Below, piece after piece: positions 33,221 through 41,421 of a DNA stretch of 41,561 bases; within the stretch, counting starts at the first letter, position 1, and each line of letters begins with the position of its first letter. Position numbers and translations under genes: made by a program. This stretch comes from Prevotella sp. GTDB taxonomy: Bacteria > Bacteroidota > Bacteroidia > Bacteroidales > Bacteroidaceae. The stretch is taken from positions 1-41,561 of the forward strand of contig JAFVFY010000018.1 of NCBI GenBank assembly GCA_017475265.1, given 5' to 3'. The notes below the pieces were generated by a model. That model worked only from the letters and a program-made list of their open reading frames with translations. It was not told the origin of the DNA and ran no database searches.

Positions 33221-35263
33221 ATGAAACGCCTCTTGATGCTCATAGCCACAATAACCCTATTAGCCAGCACCAGCGCTTCAGGTGAAAACCTTGACTCGCT
33301 GGTGCTTCGTCGTATGTGGGGCTACCGCCAGACCATCGACAGCCTTCCCGAGCTGAGCACCAACGTTTACATGAAGCACCTCTACCAGACCCACAGGCGG
33401 AATCCCACCCTGTGGACGGTACCCACGCTCTACACCATTGCCGATGGAAAGCGTGCCTTCGTCAGCGAGCAGTACGGACGTTTCTACTTCAAGCCCGATG
33501 GTGACCACCGTTACTACCGCCAGGTCTATTACACCACCATACCTCGCCAGCGTAACACCATGTCGATACTCTTTGAGTACGTCACCCCCGACTTCTACCA
33601 CGTGACCATCTATGGAGACCATATCCTCTCGCCCTTCAACCGCGAGAACCGCATTTTCTACCGCTACTCCTTCTCCGACCACACCGACTCCACCATCGTC
33701 ATCGGCTTCCGGCCACGTTTTGTGAGGAATACGCAGTTGGTGAAAGGTTCAGCCACAGTTGACATTGCCACGGGCAGGCTGAAAAAGGTGCAGATGGAAG
33801 GAGAGTTCGACATGCTGCGCTTCCGTGTGCGTTGCACGATGGGCAACGAGGGTGCTGAGGTGCTGCTGCCCGTCAGGAGCGAGACCCACGTGGAGTTCAA
33901 GTTCCTGGGCAACAAGGTCTCATCCCACTTCGAGGCCTACTTCGGCTGTCCCACGACGCTGCCCGACACCCTTGACGTGCGTGGCGACCGCCAGTTCATC
34001 GACTCCCTGAGAGCTGTCCCCCTGAGTGACGAGGAGCGTTACATCTATGCCGCCAACGACTACAACAACAAGCCTGCCGAGAAACCCGACACCATACCGG
34101 CCGATACCCTGCCCAAGGAGCCTGAACGCCGGCATCACAACTATCTGAAGGAAATAGCCTGGGACATCATTGGCGAGAACCTCCTGCACAGCATCCGCGC
34201 CAGGACAACCGACGGCAACGGCTACGTGAAGCTCTCGCCCATACTCGACCCACAGTACATCAGCTATAGCGGCAGCAAGGGGTTCGCCTATAAGATGAGG
34301 CTCGGCGCACGCTACAACTTCACGCCCTACACATGGATAGAGACCAACCCCTACATCGGCTATAACTTCAAGTTGCGCGAATTCTACTGGGACGTGCCCT
34401 TTTACCTTTACTATAACAAGCGGCTCAACGGCAACCTCTACTTCGCCTGGGGCAGCGACAACCGCATAGGCAATAGCGGGGTGCTGGAGGAAATCAAACA
34501 GGAGTACGGCGACCTCCCGGAACTCCAAGACAAGAAGCTAGACCTCTTCGACGACCGCTACATGCGCATCTTCAACAGCATCCGCCCCTTGCGATGGCTC
34601 ACGCTGGAGACGGGTTTCGTGTTCCACCACCGTCATGCGCTGAACCCTCAGGAGATGGCATCCTTCGGCAAGCCCACGACCTTCCGCTCCTTCGCCCCCT
34701 CACTAGGCGTGAAGTTACAACCCTGGAAGAAAGGGCCGATGCTAAGCATCGACTACGAGCGCGGCCTGAAAGGCAACGACGTGAACATGACCTACGAACG
34801 ATGGGAGGCAGACCTGAGCATGTTGCATCGCATGAGCCATCTGCAGACACTCAACCTGCGCGTCGGAGGTGGACTCTACACCAAGCGAGGCAACAACTAC
34901 TTCATGGACTACACCAACTTCCGAGACCGTAACCTGCCCGAAGGCTGGGACGATGACTGGGCAGGAAACTTCCAGCTCCTTTCCTCCGACCTCTACAACG
35001 TCTCCGACTACTACATCCGTGGAAACATCTCCTACGAGACCCCGCTCCTCATCGCAGCCTTCACGCCGCTCTTGGGACGCTACGTGGAGCGCGAGCGTCT
35101 GTATTGGAGCGGTCTCTCCATCGCCGACACCCGCTTCTATCACGAAGTTGGTTACGGATTTACTTGCCGCTACGCCTCCCTGGCCTTCTTCGCCAGCTTC
35201 TTCAACACCCATTACGAGGAGTTCGGCTGCAAGTTCACTTTTGAGCTTTTCCGCCGCTGGTAA
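33221..35263 (+). CDS. DUF5686-like outer-membrane beta-barrel protein
   Basis: 680 residues with signal peptide [20 protein letters not shown]. The N-terminal half is a periplasmic mixed domain. From about 310 on, alternating amphipathic strands rich in Y, W and F ([40 protein letters not shown]) predict an outer-membrane barrel, closing with the C-terminal signature [13 protein letters not shown], which ends in an aromatic residue as barrel-insertion signals do. The layout fits the DUF5686 family of Bacteroidetes; function unknown. The last 29 nt overlap the convergent ruvC gene. Confidence 0.8.
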   Translation: MKRLLMLIATITLLASTSASGENLDSLVLRRMWGYRQTIDSLPELSTNVYMKHLYQTHRRNPTLWTVPTLYTIADGKRAFVSEQYGRFYFKPDGDHRYYRQVYYTTIPRQRNTMSILFEYVTPDFYHVTIYGDHILSPFNRENRIFYRYSFSDHTDSTIVIGFRPRFVRNTQLVKGSATVDIATGRLKKVQMEGEFDMLRFRVRCTMGNEGAEVLLPVRSETHVEFKFLGNKVSSHFEAYFGCPTTLPDTLDVRGDRQFIDSLRAVPLSDEERYIYAANDYNNKPAEKPDTIPADTLPKEPERRHHNYLKEIAWDIIGENLLHSIRARTTDGNGYVKLSPILDPQYISYSGSKGFAYKMRLGARYNFTPYTWIETNPYIGYNFKLREFYWDVPFYLYYNKRLNGNLYFAWGSDNRIGNSGVLEEIKQEYGDLPELQDKKLDLFDDRYMRIFNSIRPLRWLTLETGFVFHHRHALNPQEMASFGKPTTFRSFAPSLGVKLQPWKKGPMLSIDYERGLKGNDVNMTYERWEADLSMLHRMSHLQTLNLRVGGGLYTKRGNNYFMDYTNFRDRNLPEGWDDDWAGNFQLLSSDLYNVSDYYIRGNISYETPLLIAAFTPLLGRYVERERLYWSGLSIADTRFYHEVGYGFTCRYASLAFFASFFNTHYEEFGCKFTFELFRRW

Positions 35264-35858
35264 CGCGCTCCTGGTTCTTGCTGACAAAGTCTTTCCACCC
35301 CCGGTAGTGGGTGTCGCCAGTCTCAGGACGCCCCATCTGCAGATAGTGACAATAGGCAACGGCCAGCGCATCGCTGGCATCGAGGTAGCGGCTCATCTCC
35401 TCCTTGGGAATGTTCAGCAAACGCTGAAGCATACCCGCCACCTGTTCCTTCGACGCTGAGCCTACACCCGTCAAGGCCATCTTAATCTTCATCGGAGCAT
35501 ACTCGTGGATAGGCACGCCATGGTGTATGGCAGCGGCAATGGCCACGCCCTGTGCCCTTCCCAGCTTCAGCATCGACTGTACGTTCTTCCCGAAGAAGGG
35601 CGCCTCGATGGCCAGCTCGTCGGGCAGATAAGAGTCGATGATGCCCGTCACGCGCTCAAAGATATGCCCCAGCTTGAGGTAGCCGTCGGAGAACTTCGAC
35701 AGGTTGATGATACCCATCGTGACCATCTCGGCCCTCGTGCCGCTCTTAGCCGCCGTAAGCCTTTGCGAGGCAGCACCATCGAAACCCGACGTCACACGCA
35801 GGATGCCATACCCCATGATGTTCGTACCGGGGTCGATGCCCATGATAATCTTCTCCAT
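35235..35858 (-). CDS. ruvC: Holliday junction endonuclease RuvC
   Basis: Resolves four-way junctions with RuvAB during recombination. The four catalytic acids are visible: D9 (MGIDPGT), E85 (LAIEAPFFG), D160 and D163 ([14 protein letters not shown]). 207 residues, longer than the 173 of E. coli. The extra residues are a loop at about 22-45 ([17 protein letters not shown]) and a basic tail ([15 protein letters not shown]). The tail-coding 29 nt overlap the 3' end of the DUF5686-like gene. No ruvA or ruvB in the window. Confidence 0.95.
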   Translation of the reverse strand: MEKIIMGIDPGTNIMGYGILRVTSGFDGAASQRLTAAKSGTRAEMVTMGIINLSKFSDGYLKLGHIFERVTGIIDSYLPDELAIEAPFFGKNVQSMLKLGRAQGVAIAAAIHHGVPIHEYAPMKIKMALTGVGSASKEQVAGMLQRLLNIPKEEMSRYLDASDALAVAYCHYLQMGRPETGDTHYRGWKDFVSKNQERVTSGGKAQK

Positions 35859-35896
35859 CAGGTGTTGCTAACTTGGATTATTCATACTCTTTTCAA

Positions 35897-36020
35897 CAAC
35901 GGATTTTACGGATTACACGGATTTAACAGATTATAATGGATTTCACAGATTTCTTCCAGATTCAATGGTATGATAATAAAAAAATCCGTGAAAATCCGTG
36001 AAATCAGTTTTAATCCGTTG
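35897..36020. repeat. inverted-repeat element of CGGATT words (MITE-like)
   Basis: The left part (CAACGGATTTTACGGATT ...) and right part (... TTAATCCGTTG) are imperfect inverted copies over about 40 bp, with a central A/T-rich spacer. Vocabulary and size match the element at 6550-6728. It occupies the ruvC / TM2-gene intergenic region. No gene. Confidence 0.65.
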
Positions 36021-36060
36021 TTTTATCAATTGCCATGAATAATGTAGGCTATAATGCAAA

Positions 36061-36402
36061 CTATTGTCTATTGAGAACTTCCAGAATGTTCTTGGTGTTG
36101 TATGCCCTTGTACGCTCTCCTGTAGTGAACCAGTCAACGATTGTCCAGATGCCACAACCACCGGCGGTAACGAGCTTGAGCACCCCGTATAGTTTCTGCC
36201 CCAGCAAAAAGCGGTCGATGCCCAGGGCACCCAGGAAGATGCTCACCAGTAGCACCGTGGTAGGGCTCTTCAGGTTGGCGAAAGCCGTCTGCGCCATCCC
36301 CTCGTCAGCACCAACAAGTTTCTGGCGGATGGTTTCTTCACTCTCAGGTGATATTTTCACATAGTTTTCTTTTACAATCTGGTCTATCTGTTCTGTACTC
36401 AT
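36061..36402 (-). CDS. TM2-domain membrane protein
   Basis: 113 residues. A soluble helical N-terminus (MSTEQIDQIVKENYVKISPE ...) is followed by a TM2 domain at about 45-95: LLVSIFLGALGIDRFLLGQK and LVTAGGCGIWTIVDWFTTGE, two membrane helices around a turn with the conserved G.DRFYLG-like and W..D motifs. TM2 proteins are widespread; function poorly known. Promoter at 36436-36429. Downstream is the repeat at 35897-36020 rather than a clear terminator. Confidence 0.88.
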   Translation of the reverse strand: MSTEQIDQIVKENYVKISPESEETIRQKLVGADEGMAQTAFANLKSPTTVLLVSIFLGALGIDRFLLGQKLYGVLKLVTAGGCGIWTIVDWFTTGERTRAYNTKNILEVLNRQ

Positions 36403-36428
36403 TTTTTCTATCGTTAATTAATTTGCTG

Positions 36429-36436
36429 CAAAGTTA
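36429..36436 (-). promoter_or_regulatory. -7 box (TAACTTTG) of the TM2 gene
   Basis: TAACTTTGCAGC on the minus strand, 27 nt upstream of the ATG at 36402. Confidence 0.65.
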
Positions 36437-36518
36437 GTCTTTTTCCCCGATACTGCCAAATTTTGCTTCACTTTTTGTCGGCGAAATTACTAAATAGTAA
36501 AAATCGACTCATTATTGA

Positions 36519-36584
36519 TACGTCCGAGCGAAGATAATATAGAAATAATCCCGCAATTCTTTTGTGAGTTGCGGAATTTTTTCG
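36519..36584. repeat. 65-bp dispersed hairpin repeat, copy 3
   Basis: Same element as at 21931 and 25025 (TACGTCCGAGCGAAGATAAT, CCCGCAATTC ... GAGTTGCGGAAT, T-run). No -7 box follows this copy. It lies just downstream of the minus-strand gene 36596-36814, for which its hairpin could serve as a terminator. Confidence 0.85.
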
Positions 36585-36595
36585 GGACGATACGC

Positions 36596-36814
36596 TTACA
36601 GGCGGTTTTCATGCAGCTTGCGGTTGATGAGTCGCACATACTGGTCGAGGCCGAAGATGGAGCCAGCCAGGAGGAACGACTGGGCGACGTAGTAGAGCAG
36701 CCCTGCGGCCACATCGTCAATCTTGATGACCTGATAGGCCACAAGCGCGATGCTGCTCACGATGAGCAGCACCGCACAACTGTACTGAGAGATTTTGAAG
36801 CCTTTGTTCTCCAT
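36596..36814 (-). CDS. small two-helix membrane protein (72 residues)
   Basis: MENKGFKISQYSCAVLLIVS start. Hydrophobic helices at about 12-30 and 38-55, then a basic tail (RLINRKLHENRL). The segment LLYYVAQSFLLAGSIFGLDQ looks like a conserved Bacteroidales small-protein motif, but I cannot name a family. Its 3' end abuts the hairpin repeat copy 3. No clear -7 box upstream, where the truncated regulator gene begins on the other strand. Confidence 0.6.
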   Translation of the reverse strand: MENKGFKISQYSCAVLLIVSSIALVAYQVIKIDDVAAGLLYYVAQSFLLAGSIFGLDQYVRLINRKLHENRL

Positions 36815-36880
36815 AGGTCCTTACATGAGTGTGGCTTCGCCAGCTGCGCCAAGGATGGCGGCGATGATGTAACTGATGTG

Positions 36881-38029
36881 ATGGAGTACGAGGGCTATTC
36901 GTTGTTGTTCATCTATATTCCTGAGCAGAAGGAGAAGCCTGTGTATCTGCGTGGGCGTGACATCTTTGATGCCTATCACCGTTCGGCTGGACAGACGGTC
37001 AAGATGTCGAAGAATCAGGTGAAGGCCATGATTGCTGAGTCGCAGGGTATCACTTTCGAGCAGCAGGCAGCCAAGGAGGCTCAGACTGTGGAGCAGGTAT
37101 TGGCTTTGCTGGATTACAAGGCTTTCTATGAGCGGTTAGACAGGAATGTGCCATCGTCGACAGATACTATCCTGAGCAAGATGAGCGATTATGGATTCTG
37201 CGAGCGGAACGGTGAGCTGTGGAATATCACAAATCTGGGAGCTATCCTGTATGCTAATGACTTGTGCGATTTTCCCACTCTGAGCGGTCGAGAGATTGTG
37301 ATTCACAAGTATGTAGGCAGCAATAACCGGCAGCAGGAGTTTGAACAGCATATCACGCGAGGTTATGCAGCTGCTTTTGAAGACCTGATTAATTTTGTGA
37401 TGCGAATAACCGGAACGGAAAAGATTGACATAAACCGTGAGCAGATACCCACCTATCCGCGTGTGGCTATCAGAGAGATCACGGCCAACATGCTGGTCCA
37501 TCAGGATTTCGGAATCACGGGTATGCCCATTATGATTGAGATTTATTCCAATCGCATTACATTCACTAACCCTGGTGCTCCATTGAACAACATCAACCGC
37601 CTGATAGACCTGCCGCCAAATTCACGTAATGAGAAGCTGGCACAAACATTGTTTATGCTGCACATCTGCGAGAAGCGTGGTAGTGGTATTGACAGAGCCG
37701 TAGCAGCCATAGAAGAAATGGTGTTGCCCGCTGTGAAGTTTACGAAGGACGAGGAGCATACACGTGTGTTCCTCTATCCTCAGAAGAGTTTGAAAGATAT
37801 GACGAAGCAGGAGAAGATAGACGCCTGCTATCAACATGCCTGCCTGATGTATGAGGAAGATACGCCCATCAGTAATCGTTCTGTCAGGGCGCGTTTTGAA
37901 CTGAATGACCACCAGTCTTCAGTGGCCTCACGAATCATAGCAGACACACTTGATGCTGGTTTGCTGAAGTTATCAGATGCCGACATTAGTTCAAGGAAAT
38001 ATGCCACATATATTCCCTACTACGGATAG
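36881..38029 (+). pseudogene. AlbA_2/Schlafen-type transcriptional regulator, 5'-truncated
   Basis: The 382 residues match the last part of the AlbA_2 domain (GYSLLFIYIPEQKEKPVYLR, then RDIFDAYHRSAGQTVKMS), the linker, a GHKL-like HATPase_c_4 region (TYPRVAIREITANMLVHQDF; MIEIYSNRITFTNPGAPLNN; EKRGSGIDRAVAAI) and a C-terminal winged helix. Intact relatives start with an EFK-type AlbA_2 N-terminus of about 100 residues that is missing. Upstream, the same frame continues only as antisense of the 72-residue gene. It has either lost its 5' end by a junction near 36840-36880 or initiates at ATG 36881 as a short form. No promoter seen. Confidence 0.75.
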
Positions 38030-38032
38030 TGG

Positions 38033-38111
38033 TTTTTATTTGCAAAGTAAATGCACGCTCGTTATAAACCGCTGATTGTTAGAGCGTTTTTATTTGCAGA
38101 GTAAATCCACG
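38033..38111. repeat. 25-bp direct repeat downstream of the truncated regulator
   Basis: Copies at 38033-38057 and 38087-38111 (TTTTTATTTGCA.AGTAAAT.CACG) agree at 23 of 25 positions and are 54 bp apart. Nothing else is recognised between them. Confidence 0.7.
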
Positions 38112-38171
38112 ACCCTTAAAACGTGTACCTCGTACACCTCAGTCGTATACCTTTTTGACAAATTGCATATA

Positions 38172-38207
38172 CCTCATATACCTTCGGGTGTATGAGGTTG
38201 TTTTTTT
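38172..38207 (+). terminator. terminator with UUCG-type loop
   Basis: CCTCATATACC (38172-38182) pairs with GGTGTATGAGG (38187-38197) around TTCG, then TTG and seven T. An unusually stable hairpin, about 140 nt after the truncated regulator, insulating the downstream module. Confidence 0.8.
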
Positions 38208-38231
38208 CTGTTTTCTTTCCTATATCCTTTG

Positions 38232-38239
38232 TAATTTTG
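38232..38239 (+). promoter_or_regulatory. -7 box (TAATTTTG) of the replication-type module
   Basis: TAATTTTGCATCG, directly after the terminator. It is the only good promoter before the genes at 38414-41303 and gives a leader of about 165 nt. Confidence 0.6.
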
Positions 38240-38245
38240 CATCGT

Positions 38246-38413
38246 CAATCCGACAAAGAAGCTCTCACATTGAGGCTTCGGGTAGCGGTACAATTAATTT
38301 CTGAGTTTTGCAGGCTTCGAGTGAGGGAAGAGTACCAGGTTTAAATTGTCGACAACTAACTACTTCGCTCCTCCCGAAAAAGACTCAGGCTTAACAAAAA
38401 AGAATCAGAAATT
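38246..38413 (+). promoter_or_regulatory. long 5' leader, possibly structured
   Basis: Complementary words: CTTCGGG near 38275 with CCCGAA near 38375, and CTGAGT near 38302 with ACTCAG near 38385. In this order they would form an interleaved (pseudoknot-like) pairing. GAGGGA and TCCTC words could add a stem. No known riboswitch class was recognised and no small ORF stands out. Confidence 0.3.
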
Positions 38414-38800
38414 ATGAAGAAGATTATTATTAACATTGAGCGTGAGGTAACGCTGGACGGTCTGATGACCCTCGGCAAGTTGGAGAACGGACTTCGCACG
38501 GCAGACTTCATGTGCTGCGAGGATGTGCGGATGGAGCCCTTCGTGAGCCACTTCAAAGTGCAGGGCATGCGAGACGGCAATCTCTACATGCAGGAGCAGA
38601 AGAAGCGCATCCGCAACAAGGCTATCTTCCGCGACGACAACGCCACGCTGTCGAAGGGACAGGACGGCAAGTACTACTTCTACTTCTCCCTGCCTGGGGA
38701 GCGTCTGGGCGAGCTGCCCGAACTGTTGGTAAGGCAGTCTAATGCTATTGCGCAGAAGGTGCTGATGAAGCTGATGAAGGGCAAGGGCCTGGTAGATTGA
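38414..38800 (+). CDS. unknown protein, first gene of the primase module
   Basis: 128 residues, starting MKKIIINIEREVTLDGLMTL, soluble, with mixed beta (KKIIINIEREV; KYYFYFSLPGERLGE) and helical parts and a basic middle (QEQKKRIRNKAIFRDDNATL). No recognisable domain. It has a long leader and a good promoter, and is followed after 231 nt by the P-loop-like gene. Because the two downstream genes look like replication functions, a DNA-binding or accessory replication role is possible, but nothing in the sequence proves it. Confidence 0.7.
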   Translation: MKKIIINIEREVTLDGLMTLGKLENGLRTADFMCCEDVRMEPFVSHFKVQGMRDGNLYMQEQKKRIRNKAIFRDDNATLSKGQDGKYYFYFSLPGERLGELPELLVRQSNAIAQKVLMKLMKGKGLVD

Positions 38801-38822
38801 AGATTGTAGGTTAATGGTCCTG

Positions 38823-38983
38823 GCAGTCTCAAATCTCAGTCTCAGTTAGAAAAAAAGTCACAATTTAACTCAACATGCCTATCTTATATACTTATAACTT
38901 ATTAATAATTAGATAGTTATATATATAAGGATGAGTTGTGGGGGTGCCTTGAAAATTAACTGAGACTCTGAGACTGAGACTGC
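38823..38983. repeat. inverted repeat flanking an A/T-rich core
   Basis: GCAGTCTCAAATCTCAGTCT... (38823-38848) and its inverted counterpart ending ...GAGACTGAGACTGC (38957-38983) form arms of about 26 bp. The enclosed 38870-38935 is almost pure A/T, with several TATAT and TTATTAATAATTA words. It sits between the first and second genes of the primase module, an arrangement reminiscent of DNA unwinding elements. Confidence 0.7.
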
Positions 38984-39031
38984 AAAGAACAAAAACAGTA
39001 TCAATAAAAACATTTAATTCCCTAAAAAGCA

Positions 39032-40354
39032 ATGAGTTACAATATTTTTGACTGCACCGCTCCGGCGATGCCCAAACCTGCAAAAGGTACTGAAATCGTG
39101 AAACTACTCCTCTCACAGGCCTCTCGAGACATGCGAGAACCGCTGGTTCCGATGGCAATTCCTGCGCTGGCCAGCCATTTGACCGACGTTGAGTTTATGT
39201 ATTCAGACAACCAATATTATGAACTTTGCGGCCAAATGGGGCATTTGGTAGGCCCTTCTGGTATCGGAAAGGCGCAGCTGACGCACCTAATTGAGGCTGT
39301 GATGAGACCGTTTCGAGACCACGACGAGGTGGAGTACAAGAAGCTGGCCGACTGGATTCGCCAGGTTAAGACGCGTGGTGCCAACAAGGAGAAACCCGAG
39401 CGCCCTGAAGTGAGTTTCTGGTTCCCGCCTGCCGACATCACGGCACCTGCCTTCCTCCAGAACGCCTTGGCGCTGGAGCATCAGGGTGGGCGCACGCAAT
39501 ATCTGAACCTGCCTGAGGTGGAGATGGCCGACAGGATGTGTGGCGGGCACAAGCAGGTGAGCCAGATGGTTCGCAATATCTATGACCGCACCCGTGCAGG
39601 CGCATTGAGGGCTACGGCCGACGGCGTGACGGGCAACCCCCTGCTACGGGTCAACCTTACGTTCAGTTCGACGCCAGAGGCCGCCCGTTTGTTCTACAAG
39701 CGTGATATGACCAACGGGTTCTTCGGGCGCATTCCCTTTGCCTATAAGGCGCGCGGCGAGCGTAAGGGCAAGATTCCGCGTCAGGGGCAGTACGACGATG
39801 AGTTCCTGGCCATGCTCGATGAATACCTGTTGCGCCTGGACAACTGCAAGGGGCGTTTCGTGGTGAGGCCGCTCAACAAGATTGCCGACCAGTTGGCAGA
39901 TGAGATGGCACGCCTGGCCGACCTTGCCGACGATGACATGCTGTTCGAACTATCGCATCGCAGCATCTTTGCCGCTTGGAAAAAGGCTGCTACGCTCTGG
40001 ATTCTGAACGACCAGACCTACTGCCGCAGCATCGGCGACTACATGGTGTGGTTCTGCTATTACGACCTGTGGTCGAAGGTAAGGGTCTTTTCGGATATGT
40101 TCAAACTTGGCGAGGCGCAGATGGACGAAGTACAGAAGAGCGGCCCCAAGAATATGCTCGACAGCCTTGAACGCTCGTTCAACGAGCAGCAACTGGAGGC
40201 TCTGCGCCTGGAACTCGGCAAGAGCAAGGAGGGCACCAAGCATCAGATTAACGTCTGGAAGAACCGCGGATTCATCACGTATTCTAACCAGACGGGACTA
40301 TACACCAAGACGGAGGAATACCTGAAGGGTAGTGGTTCTACGACAACGAATTAA
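39032..40354 (+). CDS. P-loop-like protein of a replication/mobile module (DUF3987-like), degenerate Walker A
   Basis: 440 residues. GPSGIGKAQLTHLIEAVMRP (from residue 74) has the shape of a Walker A helix, but the residue after the lysine is A81 instead of S/T. FWFPPADITAPAFLQNALAL and YLNLPEVEMADRMCGGHKQV, with the acidic residues of a Walker B-like strand, follow at about 130-185. The C-terminal part (about 370-430) resembles a winged helix. The order with a CHC2/TOPRIM primase directly after it suggests a primase-helicase type pair, as in Bacteroidales mobile elements. The family assignment is by resemblance only. Confidence 0.65.
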   Translation: MSYNIFDCTAPAMPKPAKGTEIVKLLLSQASRDMREPLVPMAIPALASHLTDVEFMYSDNQYYELCGQMGHLVGPSGIGKAQLTHLIEAVMRPFRDHDEVEYKKLADWIRQVKTRGANKEKPERPEVSFWFPPADITAPAFLQNALALEHQGGRTQYLNLPEVEMADRMCGGHKQVSQMVRNIYDRTRAGALRATADGVTGNPLLRVNLTFSSTPEAARLFYKRDMTNGFFGRIPFAYKARGERKGKIPRQGQYDDEFLAMLDEYLLRLDNCKGRFVVRPLNKIADQLADEMARLADLADDDMLFELSHRSIFAAWKKAATLWILNDQTYCRSIGDYMVWFCYYDLWSKVRVFSDMFKLGEAQMDEVQKSGPKNMLDSLERSFNEQQLEALRLELGKSKEGTKHQINVWKNRGFITYSNQTGLYTKTEEYLKGSGSTTTN

Positions 40355-40364
40355 ACGAATTGTT

Positions 40365-41303
40365 ATGGATAAGCAAGTAATCGCTCCGCGCTTGCGTAGA
40401 GTTACGGAGCAAGAACTTCAGAAGCTTCGCGACCTTCCCATCGAGGGGGTCGCGGAGCGGATTGGACTCCAAGTTTCACGACATAAATGTCTGTGCCCGT
40501 TCCACGATGACCATCATGCCTCGCTGTCGTTCAGCACGCGCAGGAACACGTTCTGCTGCTTCGTATGCGGGGCAAAGGGCGGGACGATAGACCTGGCGAT
40601 GCGGGTGCTGCACAAGGATTTCAAGGAGGCCTGCCGCTGGCTGGCCAACGAGCACAACGTGATTCTGACGGAGTATAAGCCGGAGGAGGTGAAGCCACCC
40701 AAGCCCTTCGACCCGACGCGATACCAAAGGTACATTGAGCGTCCTTGGCTCAACGAGGAGGCACGGAAGTTCCTCTTCGAGGAGCGACAGCTGGACGAGC
40801 GTGTCGTTCGCTGGTGCAGGCTCTCGTCATTCAAAGACCGCAACGGCGTGCCCTGGCTTTCTATCCCTTATTTCGATAGCGGGTGGCAGCTCATAGGTGT
40901 GCAGTACAGGAATCTTGTGAAGGGTGGTCTGCCGCGGTTCCGCTTCCCCCAAGGGTCAGAGTGCGGCATCTATAACCTGCCCGTGCTGAACCTCCTGGGT
41001 GCGGGCGAGTCGCTCTACATCACCGAGGGCTGCTCCGACTGCTGGGCGATGCTTTCCGCAGGGCACAAGGCGATAGCCATACCCTCGGCAACCTTGCTCA
41101 CCAAGAAGGACGTGGAACTGCTCTCAACTCTAAACACTCAACGCTCAACCCAATTCCACATGTACCCCGACCAGGACGCCCCCGGCGAGCGGCTCTTCCT
41201 GCAACTATGCGATGTGCTGCCCGGTCTCGTGCACCACCAGCTGCCCCCAGGCTGCAAGGACTTCGGAGAGTATTATGTTAAGCAACACACTCCGTACTTC
41301 TGA
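40365..41303 (+). CDS. DnaG-type primase with CHC2 zinc finger and TOPRIM domain
   Basis: 312 residues. The zinc ribbon is CPFHDDHHASLSF (C44, H47) with CFVCGAKGG (C65, C68). The TOPRIM domain has the catalytic glutamate in LYITEGCSD (E221) and the DxD motif YPDQDAPG (D269, D271). The C-terminal part of chromosomal DnaG that binds helicase is missing, so it is a short, element-borne primase. It begins 10 nt after the P-loop-like gene; ATG 40365 is chosen over the in-frame ATG 40332, which lies inside the previous gene. It ends one base before the 22-bp palindrome array C. Confidence 0.9.
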   Translation: MDKQVIAPRLRRVTEQELQKLRDLPIEGVAERIGLQVSRHKCLCPFHDDHHASLSFSTRRNTFCCFVCGAKGGTIDLAMRVLHKDFKEACRWLANEHNVILTEYKPEEVKPPKPFDPTRYQRYIERPWLNEEARKFLFEERQLDERVVRWCRLSSFKDRNGVPWLSIPYFDSGWQLIGVQYRNLVKGGLPRFRFPQGSECGIYNLPVLNLLGAGESLYITEGCSDCWAMLSAGHKAIAIPSATLLTKKDVELLSTLNTQRSTQFHMYPDQDAPGERLFLQLCDVLPGLVHHQLPPGCKDFGEYYVKQHTPYF

Positions 41304-41391
41304 ACCAGAGAAAACGGTTTTCTCTACCAGAGAAAGCCGTTTTGTCTACCAGAGAAAGCCGTTTTGTCTACCAGAGAAAGCCGTTTTCTCT
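41304..41391. repeat. 22-bp palindromic tandem array C behind the primase
   Basis: Four units of exactly 22 bp start at 41304, 41326, 41348 and 41370. Each is ACC plus a 19-bp dyad. In unit 1 the dyad AGAGAAAACGGTTTTCTCT is a perfect palindrome around a central G; units 2-4 are near-palindromes. CTAC recurs at 41324, 41346, 41368 and 41390. The array begins at the base after the primase stop codon. It looks like an iteron-type binding array. Confidence 0.9.
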
Positions 41392-41421
41392 ACCTGTTCA
41401 CACATATTGTCATCATCATAT

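Noticed and set aside
36515-36880. The first 122 codons of the long open frame that includes the truncated regulator
   Set aside because: They are antisense to the 72-residue membrane protein and the hairpin repeat and show no family resemblance; family similarity starts near 36881.
41304-41391. A CRISPR array behind the primase
   Set aside because: Units are contiguous 22-bp palindromes without spacers, and no cas gene is present.
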